The position numbers were made by a program, and so were the translations under genes. This document shows positions 16,004 through 24,318 of a stretch of DNA of 32,730 bases, in pieces. This stretch comes from an uncultured Bacteroidales bacterium (GTDB taxonomy: Bacteria > Bacteroidota > Bacteroidia > Bacteroidales > UBA932), in the NCBI GenBank assembly GCA_900316045.1, contig ONBM01000027.1:1-32730 (forward strand). The letters run 5' to 3'. The notes below the pieces were generated by a model. It made no database searches. It saw only the letters and a program-made list of their open reading frames with translations, and was not told the DNA's origin. Numbering within the stretch: position 1 is the stretch's first letter; each line of letters opens with the position of its first letter.

Positions 16004-17170
16004 ATGGCCAAATACTACATAGTGGCAGGTGAGGCTTCAGGCGACCTGCACGGCTCTAACCTTATGAAAGGGTTATATGCCGAAGATCCTGGGGCGGACA
16101 TCCGCTTCTGGGGCGGCGATCTTATGAATGCCGTTTTCAAAGATCACCAGAGCGGCGAAGGACTGGTCGAAGATTACAATTCCGGAGCGGTGATAGGCTT
16201 CACGCAGATATTCACTCATTTCCGTAAATTCGCTAAACGCTTCGAGCATTGCGCCACTGACATCAAGAAGTGGAACCCGGATGTCGTCATATTAATAGAT
16301 TATCCTGGCTTCAATTTCAGAGTCGCGGAATTTGCTCACAGAGAGGGATTCAAAGTATTTTATTATATAGCACCCAAGGTCTGGGCATCCAGGGAAAGCC
16401 GAATCAAGAAGCTTAAAGCATTCGTAGACAAGCTGTTCATAGTTTTCCCGTTCGAGATTCCATATTTCACGAAAAAAGGAGTTCCGTTTGTCTATAGGGG
16501 CAATCCGCTAATCGATGCAATCGACAACTCTCCTGCGCTGAAAGAAACCCGGCAAGATTTCTTGAAGCGCACCTGCCTGCCGGACAAGCCGATGATCGCC
16601 CTTCTAGCTGGCTCCCGCTCCGGAGAGGTAAGCTACATGATGCCGGTGCTGATGAGATTCGCCGATCAGATGCATTCCCTTAAGGAATATTCCGACTATC
16701 AATTCGTCGTGGCCGGGGCTCCTTCCCGCTCAATGTCGGACTATTCGAAATTCATCGGCAGAAGGCAATATATTCATGTGATATTTGGAGAAAGTTATGC
16801 CATCATGCGCCACTCCGAGGCCGCTGTCATCAATTCAGGAACAGCCTCTCTTGAGTGCGCCCTCATCGGCACGCCACAAGTAGTGGCGTATGGAGGGGCT
16901 GAGACTAATTTTCTGATTGCCAAGAGCATAATAAAGGTGAAATACATCAGCCTGGGAAATCTGATATTGGACAGAACTTGCTTCAAGGAACTGATGCAGT
17001 ACTATTTCAATGCGGAAAATGTCGTCGAAGAGGTGCGCCGAATGATAGAGGATAAGGAATATAGAGACGAGATGCTTTCGGGCTATTCCGAAATCAGGGA
17101 TGCCCTAGGCGGACGTGGAGCATCCAAAGCTGTGGCGAGTGCTATGATAGAAGAGTTGAGGAAAATATGA
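16004..17170 (+). CDS. lpxB: lipid-A-disaccharide synthase
   Basis: A 388-residue GT19 glycosyltransferase that joins UDP-2,3-diacylglucosamine and lipid X to form the lipid A disaccharide at the inner-membrane face. The N-terminal KYYIVAGEASGDLHGS block is diagnostic, with LLAGSRSGEV in the middle and the nucleotide-sugar block INSGTASLECAL near residue 275. I chose the ATG at 16004 because MAKYYIVAGEASGD is the normal family start and AAAGG precedes it closely. A longer frame opening with a TTG at 15974 merely reads through the palindromic repeat. It proves the host makes lipopolysaccharide or a lipid A-based outer membrane. Confidence 0.97.
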   Translation: MAKYYIVAGEASGDLHGSNLMKGLYAEDPGADIRFWGGDLMNAVFKDHQSGEGLVEDYNSGAVIGFTQIFTHFRKFAKRFEHCATDIKKWNPDVVILIDYPGFNFRVAEFAHREGFKVFYYIAPKVWASRESRIKKLKAFVDKLFIVFPFEIPYFTKKGVPFVYRGNPLIDAIDNSPALKETRQDFLKRTCLPDKPMIALLAGSRSGEVSYMMPVLMRFADQMHSLKEYSDYQFVVAGAPSRSMSDYSKFIGRRQYIHVIFGESYAIMRHSEAAVINSGTASLECALIGTPQVVAYGGAETNFLIAKSIIKVKYISLGNLILDRTCFKELMQYYFNAENVVEEVRRMIEDKEYRDEMLSGYSEIRDALGGRGASKAVASAMIEELRKI

Positions 17171-18345
17171 AAAAGTTGTTTTTTGTCTTGGCAGCTATTC
17201 TTTTCATGAATATGCCGATGCAGTTCCATGCCGCATGCCAGCAGAAAAATGTTGAGGGACTGCCTGTTGAAATTAATGCGGTAGGTGGGAAAAACCATGT
17301 GCAGGGCATTGCTCTCGACAAAGATGCTGGCAAAATGTATTTCTCTTTCACGACCAGTTTCGTCGTAACTGACCTCCAGGGCAATGTGCTTGGCTCCATC
17401 GACCGCATTCAGGGGCATCTTGGCGCAATGGTTTTCAATCCGGAGGACAGGAAGGTATATGAGTCGCTAGAGTGCAAAGACGATGAGATAGGAAAGGGTC
17501 TGTCCGATTTTGCTAAAGGCCGCTCGTTGTTCTACGTGGCCATCATTGACGTGGACAAGATTGACAAGGTTGGTATTGATGTCGAAAACACGGAGATTTT
17601 CAAGACCGTCTGCGTGAAAGATGCGGTCAGGGATTATCGTGATTCTGTGATGGTGGGAAGCAGGGAATTGCCTCATCGCTATGGCTGCTCAGGGATTGAC
17701 GGCGTCGCCATCGCTCCGAAGATAGGCAAGGCTTCGGGGAAGAACTTCCTCTATGTGGCTTACGGAATATACGGGGACGTGGATCGTTCGGACAATGATT
17801 GCCAGGTGCTGCTTCGCTACGACATCCAGAAATTGAACAAACTTGCCAAGCCAGTCCGCTTCGGCGAGTTCGATGAGACAGGCCCGGAGAGGGCGCTCGA
17901 CAAAATATTCATAAACACGGGAAATACCTCCTACGGCGTCCAGAACATGGCGTATGATCCATCGCAGCGTCGTCTTTTCATGGCAGTATATAAGGGCAAG
18001 AAGCCGCAGTACCGCAATTATTCCCTTTTCGCCGTCGATTTTTCGGCGAAGCCTTCGACAGCACGCCTTACGTCCCTTTACCCATACGACGGTGCCAGAC
18101 GCTCTTTCGTCCCAGACTCCTGGAATGGCAACCGCCATCCTAGCCAACCCACCCACCGCCATCCTGAACTTGATTCAGGATCTCCTTCCGCCTGGTACTT
18201 CAAATGGGGCTCTACGGGAATATGTTGCGTGGGAGGCGGACTTTGGTATTTCTCGGAAAATTATAAAGGCAGCGACGGCCGTCAAGCCTGTCGTGCCCAT
18301 CTCTATCGCTGGACAGGCGGCAAAGAGCCATTCGAACGCTTGTAG
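17167..18345 (+). CDS. exported beta-propeller-like protein of unknown function, repeat-invaded
   Basis: A 392-residue exported protein with a signal peptide (about residues 1-23, ending FHAAC; a cysteine there is possible but the lipobox is poor). Repeated short strand segments such as VQGIALDKDAGKMYFSF, HLGAMVFNPEDRKVYES and VQNMAYDPSQRRLFMAV resemble the blades of an NHL/SMP-30-like propeller. No catalytic family is recognised. Its ATG overlaps the lpxB stop by 4 bp (ATGA), so the two are translationally coupled, and an envelope role is likely. Near the C-terminus, residues about 322-341 (NRHPSQPTHRHPELDSGSPS) derive from the in-frame repeat element at 18136-18185. The following WYFKWGSTGICCVGGGLWYF resumes propeller-like sequence. 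Confidence 0.75.
   Translation: MKKLFFVLAAILFMNMPMQFHAACQQKNVEGLPVEINAVGGKNHVQGIALDKDAGKMYFSFTTSFVVTDLQGNVLGSIDRIQGHLGAMVFNPEDRKVYESLECKDDEIGKGLSDFAKGRSLFYVAIIDVDKIDKVGIDVENTEIFKTVCVKDAVRDYRDSVMVGSRELPHRYGCSGIDGVAIAPKIGKASGKNFLYVAYGIYGDVDRSDNDCQVLLRYDIQKLNKLAKPVRFGEFDETGPERALDKIFINTGNTSYGVQNMAYDPSQRRLFMAVYKGKKPQYRNYSLFAVDFSAKPSTARLTSLYPYDGARRSFVPDSWNGNRHPSQPTHRHPELDSGSPSAWYFKWGSTGICCVGGGLWYFSENYKGSDGRQACRAHLYRWTGGKEPFERL
18136..18185. repeat. composite repeat copy B (inside the propeller gene)
   Basis: One 24-bp unit (18136-18159, starting CATCCTAGCC and ending ACCCACCGC) is followed directly by the palindromic unit at 18160-18185, with arms ATCCTGA (18161-18167) and TCAGGAT (18175-18181) around ACTTGAT. 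The same two-part structure recurs at 31395-31513. It is read in frame as HPSQPTHR-HPELDSGS. Confidence 0.85.
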
Positions 18346-18420
18346 GCCAATGGTTAGGTGGCAAATAGCAGTTAGTGCTACCCTCCAATTCGTGATGTGT
18401 CAGTAATTTAGCATTTGTTA

Positions 18421-18451
18421 TTGCCAAATTGTGGGAGTATCATTATCTTTG
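18421..18451 (+). promoter_or_regulatory. promoter of the restriction-modification pair
   Basis: TATCTTTG at 18444-18451 matches TAnnTTTG and is preceded by TTG at 18421-18423 with a 20-bp spacer, fitting the Bacteroidetes consensus. It lies about 55 bp before the endonuclease start. The rest of 18346-18506 holds only a weak hairpin (TAGCA/TGCTA at 18366-18380) and no gene. Confidence 0.55.
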
Positions 18452-18506
18452 AATCAATCGTATTCGTGCGATAATAAATATATCAGTTGTTTAGAGGCGT
18501 GTCAAA

Positions 18507-19616
18507 TTGTCTATGGTAAGAAAAGATAAGAAGACAATCTACTTTATAGAAGGAGAGGCTCCTGGTTTGTTTGGCCAGAAATACTCAAGTCGTGACTATA
18601 GGTACCAAGATGCTTGGGGGAAAAATCAGTTCAACAGTTCATTTCCTGCGTCTTTGGTTGCCTACATGTGGAGCAAAGGGGTTAAGCCAGTTCTTATTTC
18701 GACTGATAAGGACAACGACATAATTCATGAATATATCGACTCTGATGCCTTGTTAGGTATTGATCCGCTCAGTGAAAACGCTTATTACGACTATGAGGCT
18801 GATTATTATCCTTTCGAAAAGTACTATTATGCGGACAAGAAAGAGAAAATTGATCTTGTGATGATTAACCGTATCACGCAAGCGCCAGTCAGGGGTCTTG
18901 AAGTGAAACTGACTACGCTGCCTGATAATGCTACGAAAGATCTACCTGATTCTGAATATGGAAGTGAAATTGTAGTGCGAGCCCCAACCATACTGTTTCT
19001 CGCCTGTAGCATATGCTCTTGCTACGACACCATTGATGGGAAGAACAAACTTCATGAATTGCTCAATACGATTGGCTCCGAGATTACAGACTGGGGTAGC
19101 GTGCGTCAGGTGCTTCCACACTATGAAGCAATCAAACGAGCAATCCTTGATGTTTCTGCCGATATGACTTCAAAACAGATTCCTCTAATATTACAGCCCA
19201 TATGGAAAACTAGTCGTTCGCTGAGGGACCTTGAAGACCAATGTCTTGACGTTTTCGTTTGGTCGAACCTTGCCGTAATCCAAATGACTCTTAGAGAAGT
19301 GTCTTCAGATGATGATATTTCACGCAACCAGCGCACGGTCATCTGGCTCTATAAGATGCTGTGGGATTTTACTATTTTCGGCAAGTTCAACTATACGGAT
19401 ACAGTGAATCGTCTGTCATACAAATATAAAACAGACAAAGCCTTTTCTATAAATGGAAAGCTCACGAATCCTTTTCTCAAGGGGCCAGAATTGGAATCGC
19501 CGCGTATCACGAAATACGAAATAAAGAATATTATTCTTGGTGATGGGCAGAAGTTTCTTAGCCCTGAACGTCGTTTCGATGCATACCTTGTCAGCCACCC
19601 GGAACTGTTTGAATGA
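18507..19616 (+). CDS. HindVP-like type II restriction endonuclease
   Basis: A protein of 369 residues (367 from the alternative ATG at 18513). AGAGG at 18493-18497 is well placed for the TTG at 18507, so I list that start. The N-terminal block with SSRDYRYQDAWGKNQFNSSFP is what I recognise as the HindVP restriction-endonuclease family, whose founding system HindV recognises GRCGYC. A PD-(D/E)XK-type nuclease core is visible: IDLVMI (Asp116) followed by GLEVKLTT (Glu132, Lys134). It should cut unmethylated DNA at a site protected by the methyltransferase encoded 7 bp downstream, which strongly supports the call. Recognition sequence here is unproven. I saw no controller (C) gene. Confidence 0.75.
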   Translation: MSMVRKDKKTIYFIEGEAPGLFGQKYSSRDYRYQDAWGKNQFNSSFPASLVAYMWSKGVKPVLISTDKDNDIIHEYIDSDALLGIDPLSENAYYDYEADYYPFEKYYYADKKEKIDLVMINRITQAPVRGLEVKLTTLPDNATKDLPDSEYGSEIVVRAPTILFLACSICSCYDTIDGKNKLHELLNTIGSEITDWGSVRQVLPHYEAIKRAILDVSADMTSKQIPLILQPIWKTSRSLRDLEDQCLDVFVWSNLAVIQMTLREVSSDDDISRNQRTVIWLYKMLWDFTIFGKFNYTDTVNRLSYKYKTDKAFSINGKLTNPFLKGPELESPRITKYEIKNIILGDGQKFLSPERRFDAYLVSHPELFE

Positions 19617-19623
19617 AAGAAAT

Positions 19624-20835
19624 ATGAAAGTAGTTGATTTATTTTGTGGATGTGGTGGCCTTAGCCTGGGTTTTATTAAGGCTGGCATGGATGTCGTAGC
19701 TGCTTTCGATAACTGGCAGGACGCATTGATGGTATATCGTAATAATTTCAGTCACCCAGCGATACTTGCTGACCTTATGGATGTTGAAGCTTCCGTAAAG
19801 GCTATCCGACCGTATGCTCCTGATATGATTATTGGCGGACCACCTTGTCAAGATTTCTCATCTGCAGGTAAGCGTGATGAAGATAATGGAAGAGGAGACC
19901 TTACAGTGTGTTATGCTGAAATAATTTCAAAGATTCGACCACAGTGGATAGTGATGGAGAATGTGGAGCGAATCCTGAAGACGAATAAACTCCAAGATGC
20001 TTTGGCAATATTCCGGAAGTCTGGATACGGATTGACATATACCATTCTGAATGCAGCACTTTGTGGCGTGCCGCAACGAAGAAAGCGCTTCGTGATGATT
20101 GGAAAATTGGGAGAAAAAGATGATTTCATTAAAGATATTTTGCTAAAGAATCTTTCTGATCATGAGATGACAGTTGCCGAATATTTTGGAGATAGTTTAC
20201 CGATAAAGTACTACTATCGCCATCCTCGCAGCTATGCCAGGCGTGGGATATACAGTACTTCAGAGCCAAGTGCTACTATTCGAGGGGTAAACCGTCCTAT
20301 GCCAAAAGGTTACAAGCTTCATCCAGGTGATCCAGTCGATTCTCTTGAAGGAATACGTCCACTTACAACCAAGGAGCGTAGCATGATACAGACGTTCCCC
20401 GAAGACTTTGATTTTTCCGGAACCAAAACAAATATAGAACAGATGATAGGAAATGCAGTGCCTGTAAACCTTGGCTATTTCATAGCTGATGCAATTTTCC
20501 GATTCTCTGGCGAGGAAAGACATTTCAATGTTGAGAAGAGACCAGCTGTCAGGCAACTATCTTTCTTTGACATTCTCGATGCTTATCCGCAGAATGAAAG
20601 TGCTTGCTCAATAGTCCATGAAGAAGAGACAGTCTATAATCTTTCTTCAAAGACTAGTAGCGTAATGGATCAGATTGTAAGAGCTTTGAGACGCATTGGA
20701 AAATCTTCAAGTTGGCTGAAAGGGCGCTTGGAGGAGTCAAACATTGACATATCAGATTGGAGGACATCGCAGGGAGGCGTTTCCAAGCGAGTTATCTCGC
20801 AGATATCAGATCTGCTAGGTAGAGACATATCGTAG
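19624..20835 (+). CDS. DNA (cytosine-5) methyltransferase of the R-M system
   Basis: A 403-residue C5-cytosine methyltransferase. All key motifs are present: I (VVDLFCGCGGLSLGF), IV with the catalytic cysteine (GGPPCQDFSSAG, Cys75), VI (MENVER, Glu112), VIII (VPQRRKRFVMIG), IX (RPLTTKERSMIQTFP) and X (MIGNAVPVNLG). The target-recognition region is between VIII and IX. The ATG at 19624 places motif I at the very N-terminus as usual; a longer frame runs back into the endonuclease gene and is not needed. About 90 residues follow motif X, including a basic helical tail (IVRALRRIGKSSSWLKGRL), longer than the minimum for the family. It protects host DNA from the upstream endonuclease. Confidence 0.93.
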   Translation: MKVVDLFCGCGGLSLGFIKAGMDVVAAFDNWQDALMVYRNNFSHPAILADLMDVEASVKAIRPYAPDMIIGGPPCQDFSSAGKRDEDNGRGDLTVCYAEIISKIRPQWIVMENVERILKTNKLQDALAIFRKSGYGLTYTILNAALCGVPQRRKRFVMIGKLGEKDDFIKDILLKNLSDHEMTVAEYFGDSLPIKYYYRHPRSYARRGIYSTSEPSATIRGVNRPMPKGYKLHPGDPVDSLEGIRPLTTKERSMIQTFPEDFDFSGTKTNIEQMIGNAVPVNLGYFIADAIFRFSGEERHFNVEKRPAVRQLSFFDILDAYPQNESACSIVHEEETVYNLSSKTSSVMDQIVRALRRIGKSSSWLKGRLEESNIDISDWRTSQGGVSKRVISQISDLLGRDIS

Positions 20836-20869
20836 GATTCTCTCAAGCTTTCGCGAATTGCCTGGATAG

Positions 20870-21742
20870 TCATTCAATTTTCATCACGTCGAGGTCAACG
20901 GGGCCTTGAACGCCCTTGACCACGGCCTTGTCACTTACCTGCCAAATCTTCCATGGCTCCCAGCCAGGCTTCTGTTTGCCGTAGTGAGCTACCCAGATGG
21001 GATATTCATTGACGATTTCTTCGCAAAGATTGTCCTTGATGAAGGACGAGCTAGCGTAGACGATTGGCTTTTTCCCATATTCCTTTTCGACCGCCATCAG
21101 CCATCGCAGAGCCCTTTGGTTTAGAAGTTCCTTGGAGCAGCCCCTATGGATGGTCTCGATGTCCAGCACGGGAGGCAGGTCATTCAGCCGTAGTTTTCCA
21201 ACGGTCTGAATGAAGTTCTCAGCCTGAATCTCTCCGTCTTTCGAACTTCGGAAGAAATGGTAAGCCCCGCGCCTGACGTTTGCCTTCCCGGCTTCTCCCC
21301 AATTTGTCTTAAAGTCGCAGTCTTTGAAAGTCGCACCTTCGGTCGCCTTGATGTAGACGAAGCTCACAGGCTTTATATTCATTGCTCTATAAGGATCCTT
21401 GACAGTCCTCCATCTACGATCAGTCATCACAAAGAGCGAGTCCCAGATAATCGGTCCCTCGTTGTTATGGGAGATGTCTATGCCATAACGCCAGTCCCCC
21501 TGAGGTACTTTGGCGCCATATTCTTTATTGAAACTGAAATGCTGGCTTAGCAGAATGACGATTAAAGCGGCTGAGACTGCTATTGCAGCAACCAGCCAGA
21601 CGGACACCTTCACTACCTTCTTCCTCCTCTTTCTGACGCCAGGCTTCCTGGTTCCGGCTTTTTTAGACATCGCCTTTCTCGTGAGAGCTTTCTTTGCAGC
21701 AGGCGTCTTTTGGACTGTTGAAGGTTTGCTTTTTTTCGTCAT
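20870..21742 (-). CDS. GH25-family lysozyme (muramidase), membrane-anchored
   Basis: A 290-residue protein from the ATG at 21742. A Lys/Arg-rich cytoplasmic tail (about 40 residues, including KKAGTRKPGVRKRRKK) precedes one membrane helix (WLVAAIAVSAALIVILL) and then a GH25 catalytic domain (about residues 75-290). Motifs are YGIDISHNNEG, FVYIKATEGATF, GAYHFFRS and the catalytic PPVLDIET. It would cleave the MurNAc-GlcNAc bond of peptidoglycan from the periplasmic side. A longer frame to 21787 uses a TTG that lies upstream of the -7 box at 21760-21767, so that start is unlikely. The role may be cell-wall remodelling rather than defence. Confidence 0.9.
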   Translation of the reverse strand: MTKKSKPSTVQKTPAAKKALTRKAMSKKAGTRKPGVRKRRKKVVKVSVWLVAAIAVSAALIVILLSQHFSFNKEYGAKVPQGDWRYGIDISHNNEGPIIWDSLFVMTDRRWRTVKDPYRAMNIKPVSFVYIKATEGATFKDCDFKTNWGEAGKANVRRGAYHFFRSSKDGEIQAENFIQTVGKLRLNDLPPVLDIETIHRGCSKELLNQRALRWLMAVEKEYGKKPIVYASSSFIKDNLCEEIVNEYPIWVAHYGKQKPGWEPWKIWQVSDKAVVKGVQGPVDLDVMKIE

Positions 21743-21747
21743 TGCAA

Positions 21748-21777
21748 TTGATTCTTCTGCAAAAATAATTAAATTTG
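21748..21777 (+). promoter_or_regulatory. promoter of the rubrerythrin gene
   Basis: TAAATTTG at 21770-21777 matches the -7 consensus, with a TTG at 21748-21750 spaced 19 bp upstream. It lies 53 bp before the rubrerythrin start and overlaps the divergent lysozyme promoter. Confidence 0.55.
21760..21767 (-). promoter_or_regulatory. -7 promoter box of the GH25 lysozyme gene
   Basis: The plus strand reads CAAAAATA, giving TATTTTTG on the minus strand (TAnnTTTG). It is 17 bp upstream of the chosen start and supports that start over the longer TTG frame. Confidence 0.5.
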
Positions 21778-21830
21778 TTGGAGGCAATTTCGGTTAATGA
21801 ATTTTATATCTAAATCTAATATCGTTTATC

Positions 21831-22370
21831 ATGGAACTAAAAGGATCTCAGACAGAAAAAAATCTGCAGACTGCATTTGCTGGCGAGAGCCAGGCTCACA
21901 CAAAGTATCTCTATTATGCATCAAAAGCCGCTAAAGATGGCTACGTTCAGATAGGCAAGCTTTTCGAGGACACTGCTCGCAACGAGAAAGAGCATGCTAA
22001 GATATGGTTCAAGATACTCCATGGCGGTGAGATGCCAACGACGGAGGTAAATCTCGAGGATGCTGCCGCTGGTGAAAATTACGAGTGGACCGACATGTAT
22101 GCTGGTTTCGCCAAGACTGCCAAAGAAGAAGGTTTCGATGACATAGCGTTCCTGTTTTCCAGCGTAGGAGCCATAGAGAAAACCCATGAGGAAAGATACA
22201 GGAAACTGCTTAAGAATATCCAGGATGCGGTAGTTTTCTCTCGCGATGAAGATTGCATCTGGGAATGCTCCAACTGCGGCCATATCGTCATTGGCAAGAA
22301 GGCTCCGGAGGTCTGCCCTGTCTGCAAGCATCCTAAGAGCTATTTCCAATTAAAAGCCAATAACTATTAA
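21831..22370 (+). CDS. rbr: rubrerythrin
   Basis: A 179-residue cytoplasmic iron protein that reduces hydrogen peroxide in anaerobes. Residues 1-140 are a ferritin-like four-helix domain with the di-iron ligands in [30 protein letters not shown] and [15 protein letters not shown]. Residues about 145-175 are a rubredoxin-like Fe(SCys)4 domain with CSNCG and CPVCKHP. Length and domain order are standard. It implies an anaerobic host that meets oxidative stress. It is followed 14 bp later by the C1 peptidase, possibly co-transcribed. Confidence 0.97.
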   Translation: MELKGSQTEKNLQTAFAGESQAHTKYLYYASKAAKDGYVQIGKLFEDTARNEKEHAKIWFKILHGGEMPTTEVNLEDAAAGENYEWTDMYAGFAKTAKEEGFDDIAFLFSSVGAIEKTHEERYRKLLKNIQDAVVFSRDEDCIWECSNCGHIVIGKKAPEVCPVCKHPKSYFQLKANNY

Positions 22371-22384
22371 TCAATAGTCTATTC

Positions 22385-23572
22385 ATGAAAAAAATATTTG
22401 CGCTTGCGTTGCTGGCTGCGATGGTAGTTCCATTGTCCGCCCAACCTAAGAAAGCCGTTCTTCCAGAGTATAAGTTCACTGTAGTAAAGGAAAACCCTAT
22501 TACTTCGGTCAAGAATCAAAACCGTTCCGGTACCTGCTGGTGTTTCTCCACCATAGGTTACATCGAGTCGGAGATCATTCGTCAGAAAGGCATAAAGGAC
22601 ACTACGCAGTATCCAGACCTCTCGGAGATGTTCGTGGTCTCCCATTCCTATAAGGACAGGGCGGAGAAGTATGTGCGGACAGATGGAAACATCGGTTTTT
22701 CGGCTGGCTCCGAGGCGGGAGACGTTTTCCACGTCATAGAAGACTACGGCATAGTGCCTCAGGCTGCCATGCCAGGCCTTCAGCCCCTCCCGATTCATGG
22801 TGAGCTGGATGCTACTACGAAGTCCTTCGTGGATGCCATCGTCAAGAATCCTAACAAAACCCTTTCGCCGAACTGGAAGAAGGCTTTTGACGGCATCGTG
22901 GACAGTTTCCTCGGCAATGCGCCAGAGACTTTCGCGCACAATGGCAAGACTTACACGCCTGCTCAATACAGGGACGAGCTTGGAATCAATGTTTCCGACT
23001 TTGTCTCACTGACTTCGTTCACGCACCATCCTTTCTATTCTTCGTACATAATGGAGCTGAGCGACAACTGGAGATGGGACAGCGCCTACAATGTCCCTCT
23101 TGACGAACTCATGGAAGTGCTTTATTCGGCCATCAATAATGGTTTCACGGTAGCATGGGGCACTGATGTTAGCGAGTCTGGCTTCAACAGGGACGGAATC
23201 GGCGTGCTGATTGATGACTCTAAAAAGCCTACTGCAGGTTCTGACCAGGCCCGCTGGACCGGAGACGCTGGAGATAAGGCGCAGCCTAAGCAGGAAGTAT
23301 TTCCTGAGGAGATTGTCGTGACCCAAGAGTCCCGCCAGCGGTGGTATGACGAAAAAACTACCACAGATGATCATGGAATGCAGATTTTCGGCCTTGCGAA
23401 GGATCAGAATGGAAAGGATTTCTTCATGGTGAAGAATTCCTGGGGCGAGACAGGCAAGCATAAGGGAATATGGTACTGCTCTGATGCCTTCGTGCGTGGC
23501 AAGACCATGGAAATCACTGTTCATAAGGATGCTCTTCCAAAGGATTTGAAGAAGAAGCTAGGAATAAAATGA
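22385..23572 (+). CDS. exported C1-family (papain-like) peptidase, aminopeptidase C-like
   Basis: A 395-residue cysteine peptidase with a signal peptide (about residues 1-19, VPLSAQ). The catalytic triad is visible: Cys51 in NRSGTCWCFSTIGY, His330 in DDHGMQIFGL and Asn351 in MVKNSWGE. The long inserts between Cys and His, and the overall size, resemble bleomycin hydrolase/aminopeptidase C (PepC) rather than classic papain. Those are cytoplasmic in most bacteria; Bacteroidetes often have secreted versions like this one. It probably trims peptides in the periplasm. Its stop overlaps the next start (ATGA), so it is coupled to the phospholipid gene downstream. Confidence 0.9.
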   Translation: MKKIFALALLAAMVVPLSAQPKKAVLPEYKFTVVKENPITSVKNQNRSGTCWCFSTIGYIESEIIRQKGIKDTTQYPDLSEMFVVSHSYKDRAEKYVRTDGNIGFSAGSEAGDVFHVIEDYGIVPQAAMPGLQPLPIHGELDATTKSFVDAIVKNPNKTLSPNWKKAFDGIVDSFLGNAPETFAHNGKTYTPAQYRDELGINVSDFVSLTSFTHHPFYSSYIMELSDNWRWDSAYNVPLDELMEVLYSAINNGFTVAWGTDVSESGFNRDGIGVLIDDSKKPTAGSDQARWTGDAGDKAQPKQEVFPEEIVVTQESRQRWYDEKTTTDDHGMQIFGLAKDQNGKDFFMVKNSWGETGKHKGIWYCSDAFVRGKTMEITVHKDALPKDLKKKLGIK

Positions 23573-24318
23573 ACATTCGCAAACACATACCGAACACCAT
23601 AACTTGTGCGAACATCCTGTGCGGTGCTGCCGGTATCGTATTTGCATTCAGCGATTCGCTTGAATTGTCTTTTATAATGATGCTCGCCGCCGCCGCCTTC
23701 GACTTCATGGACGGTCTGGCGGCGAGGCTTTTGAAGGCATATTCAGACATCGGCAAGGAATTGGATTCTTTGTGCGACGTGGTGAGTTTCGGGGTTCTGC
23801 CTTCGGTTATGCTGTCGCAGCTTTTCATGCCATCTGCATTGTCTGCTTGCGGTCGTGTCGGAGGTAAGATTTTCGGCCTCATGCCTTTGCTTCTGGCCGC
23901 TTTTTCGGCGCTGAGGCTTGCAAAGTTCAATCTTGATGAGCGTCAGCACGAGAGTTTCCTAGGCTTGCCGACCCCTGCCGCCGCTATGCTTTGCGGCTCG
24001 CTTGCGGCATACGTCAGCGTTACCCCTGGCGGCATCCTTGCTTCATGGTGCGGTAGCATTGCGTTCATTCCGTTGCTCACGGTGTTGCTGTGCGCTTTGC
24101 TGGTGAGCGAGATTCCGATGTTCTCCATGAAGTTCGGGACGGGCAAAGAGACTCCGATGAGAGAGAAAACCAAACGCCTGGCATTCTTGGCAGTCACTGC
24201 GTTGTCTGTTGCAGCTGCCTTGGCTTTCGGACTTCGCTGGACGGTGATTCCGATCATAAGTTTCACGGCCTACATAATCATTAACCTGATTTTCGCCTTT
24301 TCCCCTCAAAGAGCATGA
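23569..24318 (+). CDS. pssA: CDP-alcohol phosphatidyltransferase, probable phosphatidylserine synthase
   Basis: A 249-residue integral membrane enzyme. The CDP-alcohol phosphotransferase motif DGxxAR(x)8Gx3Dx3D is complete: MDGLAARLLKAYSDIGKELD followed by SLCD. It starts NIRKHIPNTITCANILCG, typical of bacterial PssA, and has six to eight hydrophobic segments. PssA makes phosphatidylserine from CDP-diacylglycerol and serine, the precursor of phosphatidylethanolamine. Phosphatidylglycerophosphate or inositol variants are less likely given the N-terminus. The gene overlaps its neighbours by 4 bp on both sides (ATGA), so translation of the three genes is coupled. Confidence 0.85.
   Translation: MNIRKHIPNTITCANILCGAAGIVFAFSDSLELSFIMMLAAAAFDFMDGLAARLLKAYSDIGKELDSLCDVVSFGVLPSVMLSQLFMPSALSACGRVGGKIFGLMPLLLAAFSALRLAKFNLDERQHESFLGLPTPAAAMLCGSLAAYVSVTPGGILASWCGSIAFIPLLTVLLCALLVSEIPMFSMKFGTGKETPMREKTKRLAFLAVTALSVAAALAFGLRWTVIPIISFTAYIIINLIFAFSPQRA

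Noticed and set aside
18366..18380. Small hairpin TAGCA/TGCTA after the propeller gene
   Set aside because: A 5-bp stem without a T run is too weak to call a terminator or operator.
21743..21787. Longer GH25 lysozyme start at 21787
   Set aside because: It is a TTG lying upstream of the likely promoter at 21760-21767; the ATG at 21742 gives a sensible basic N-terminus.
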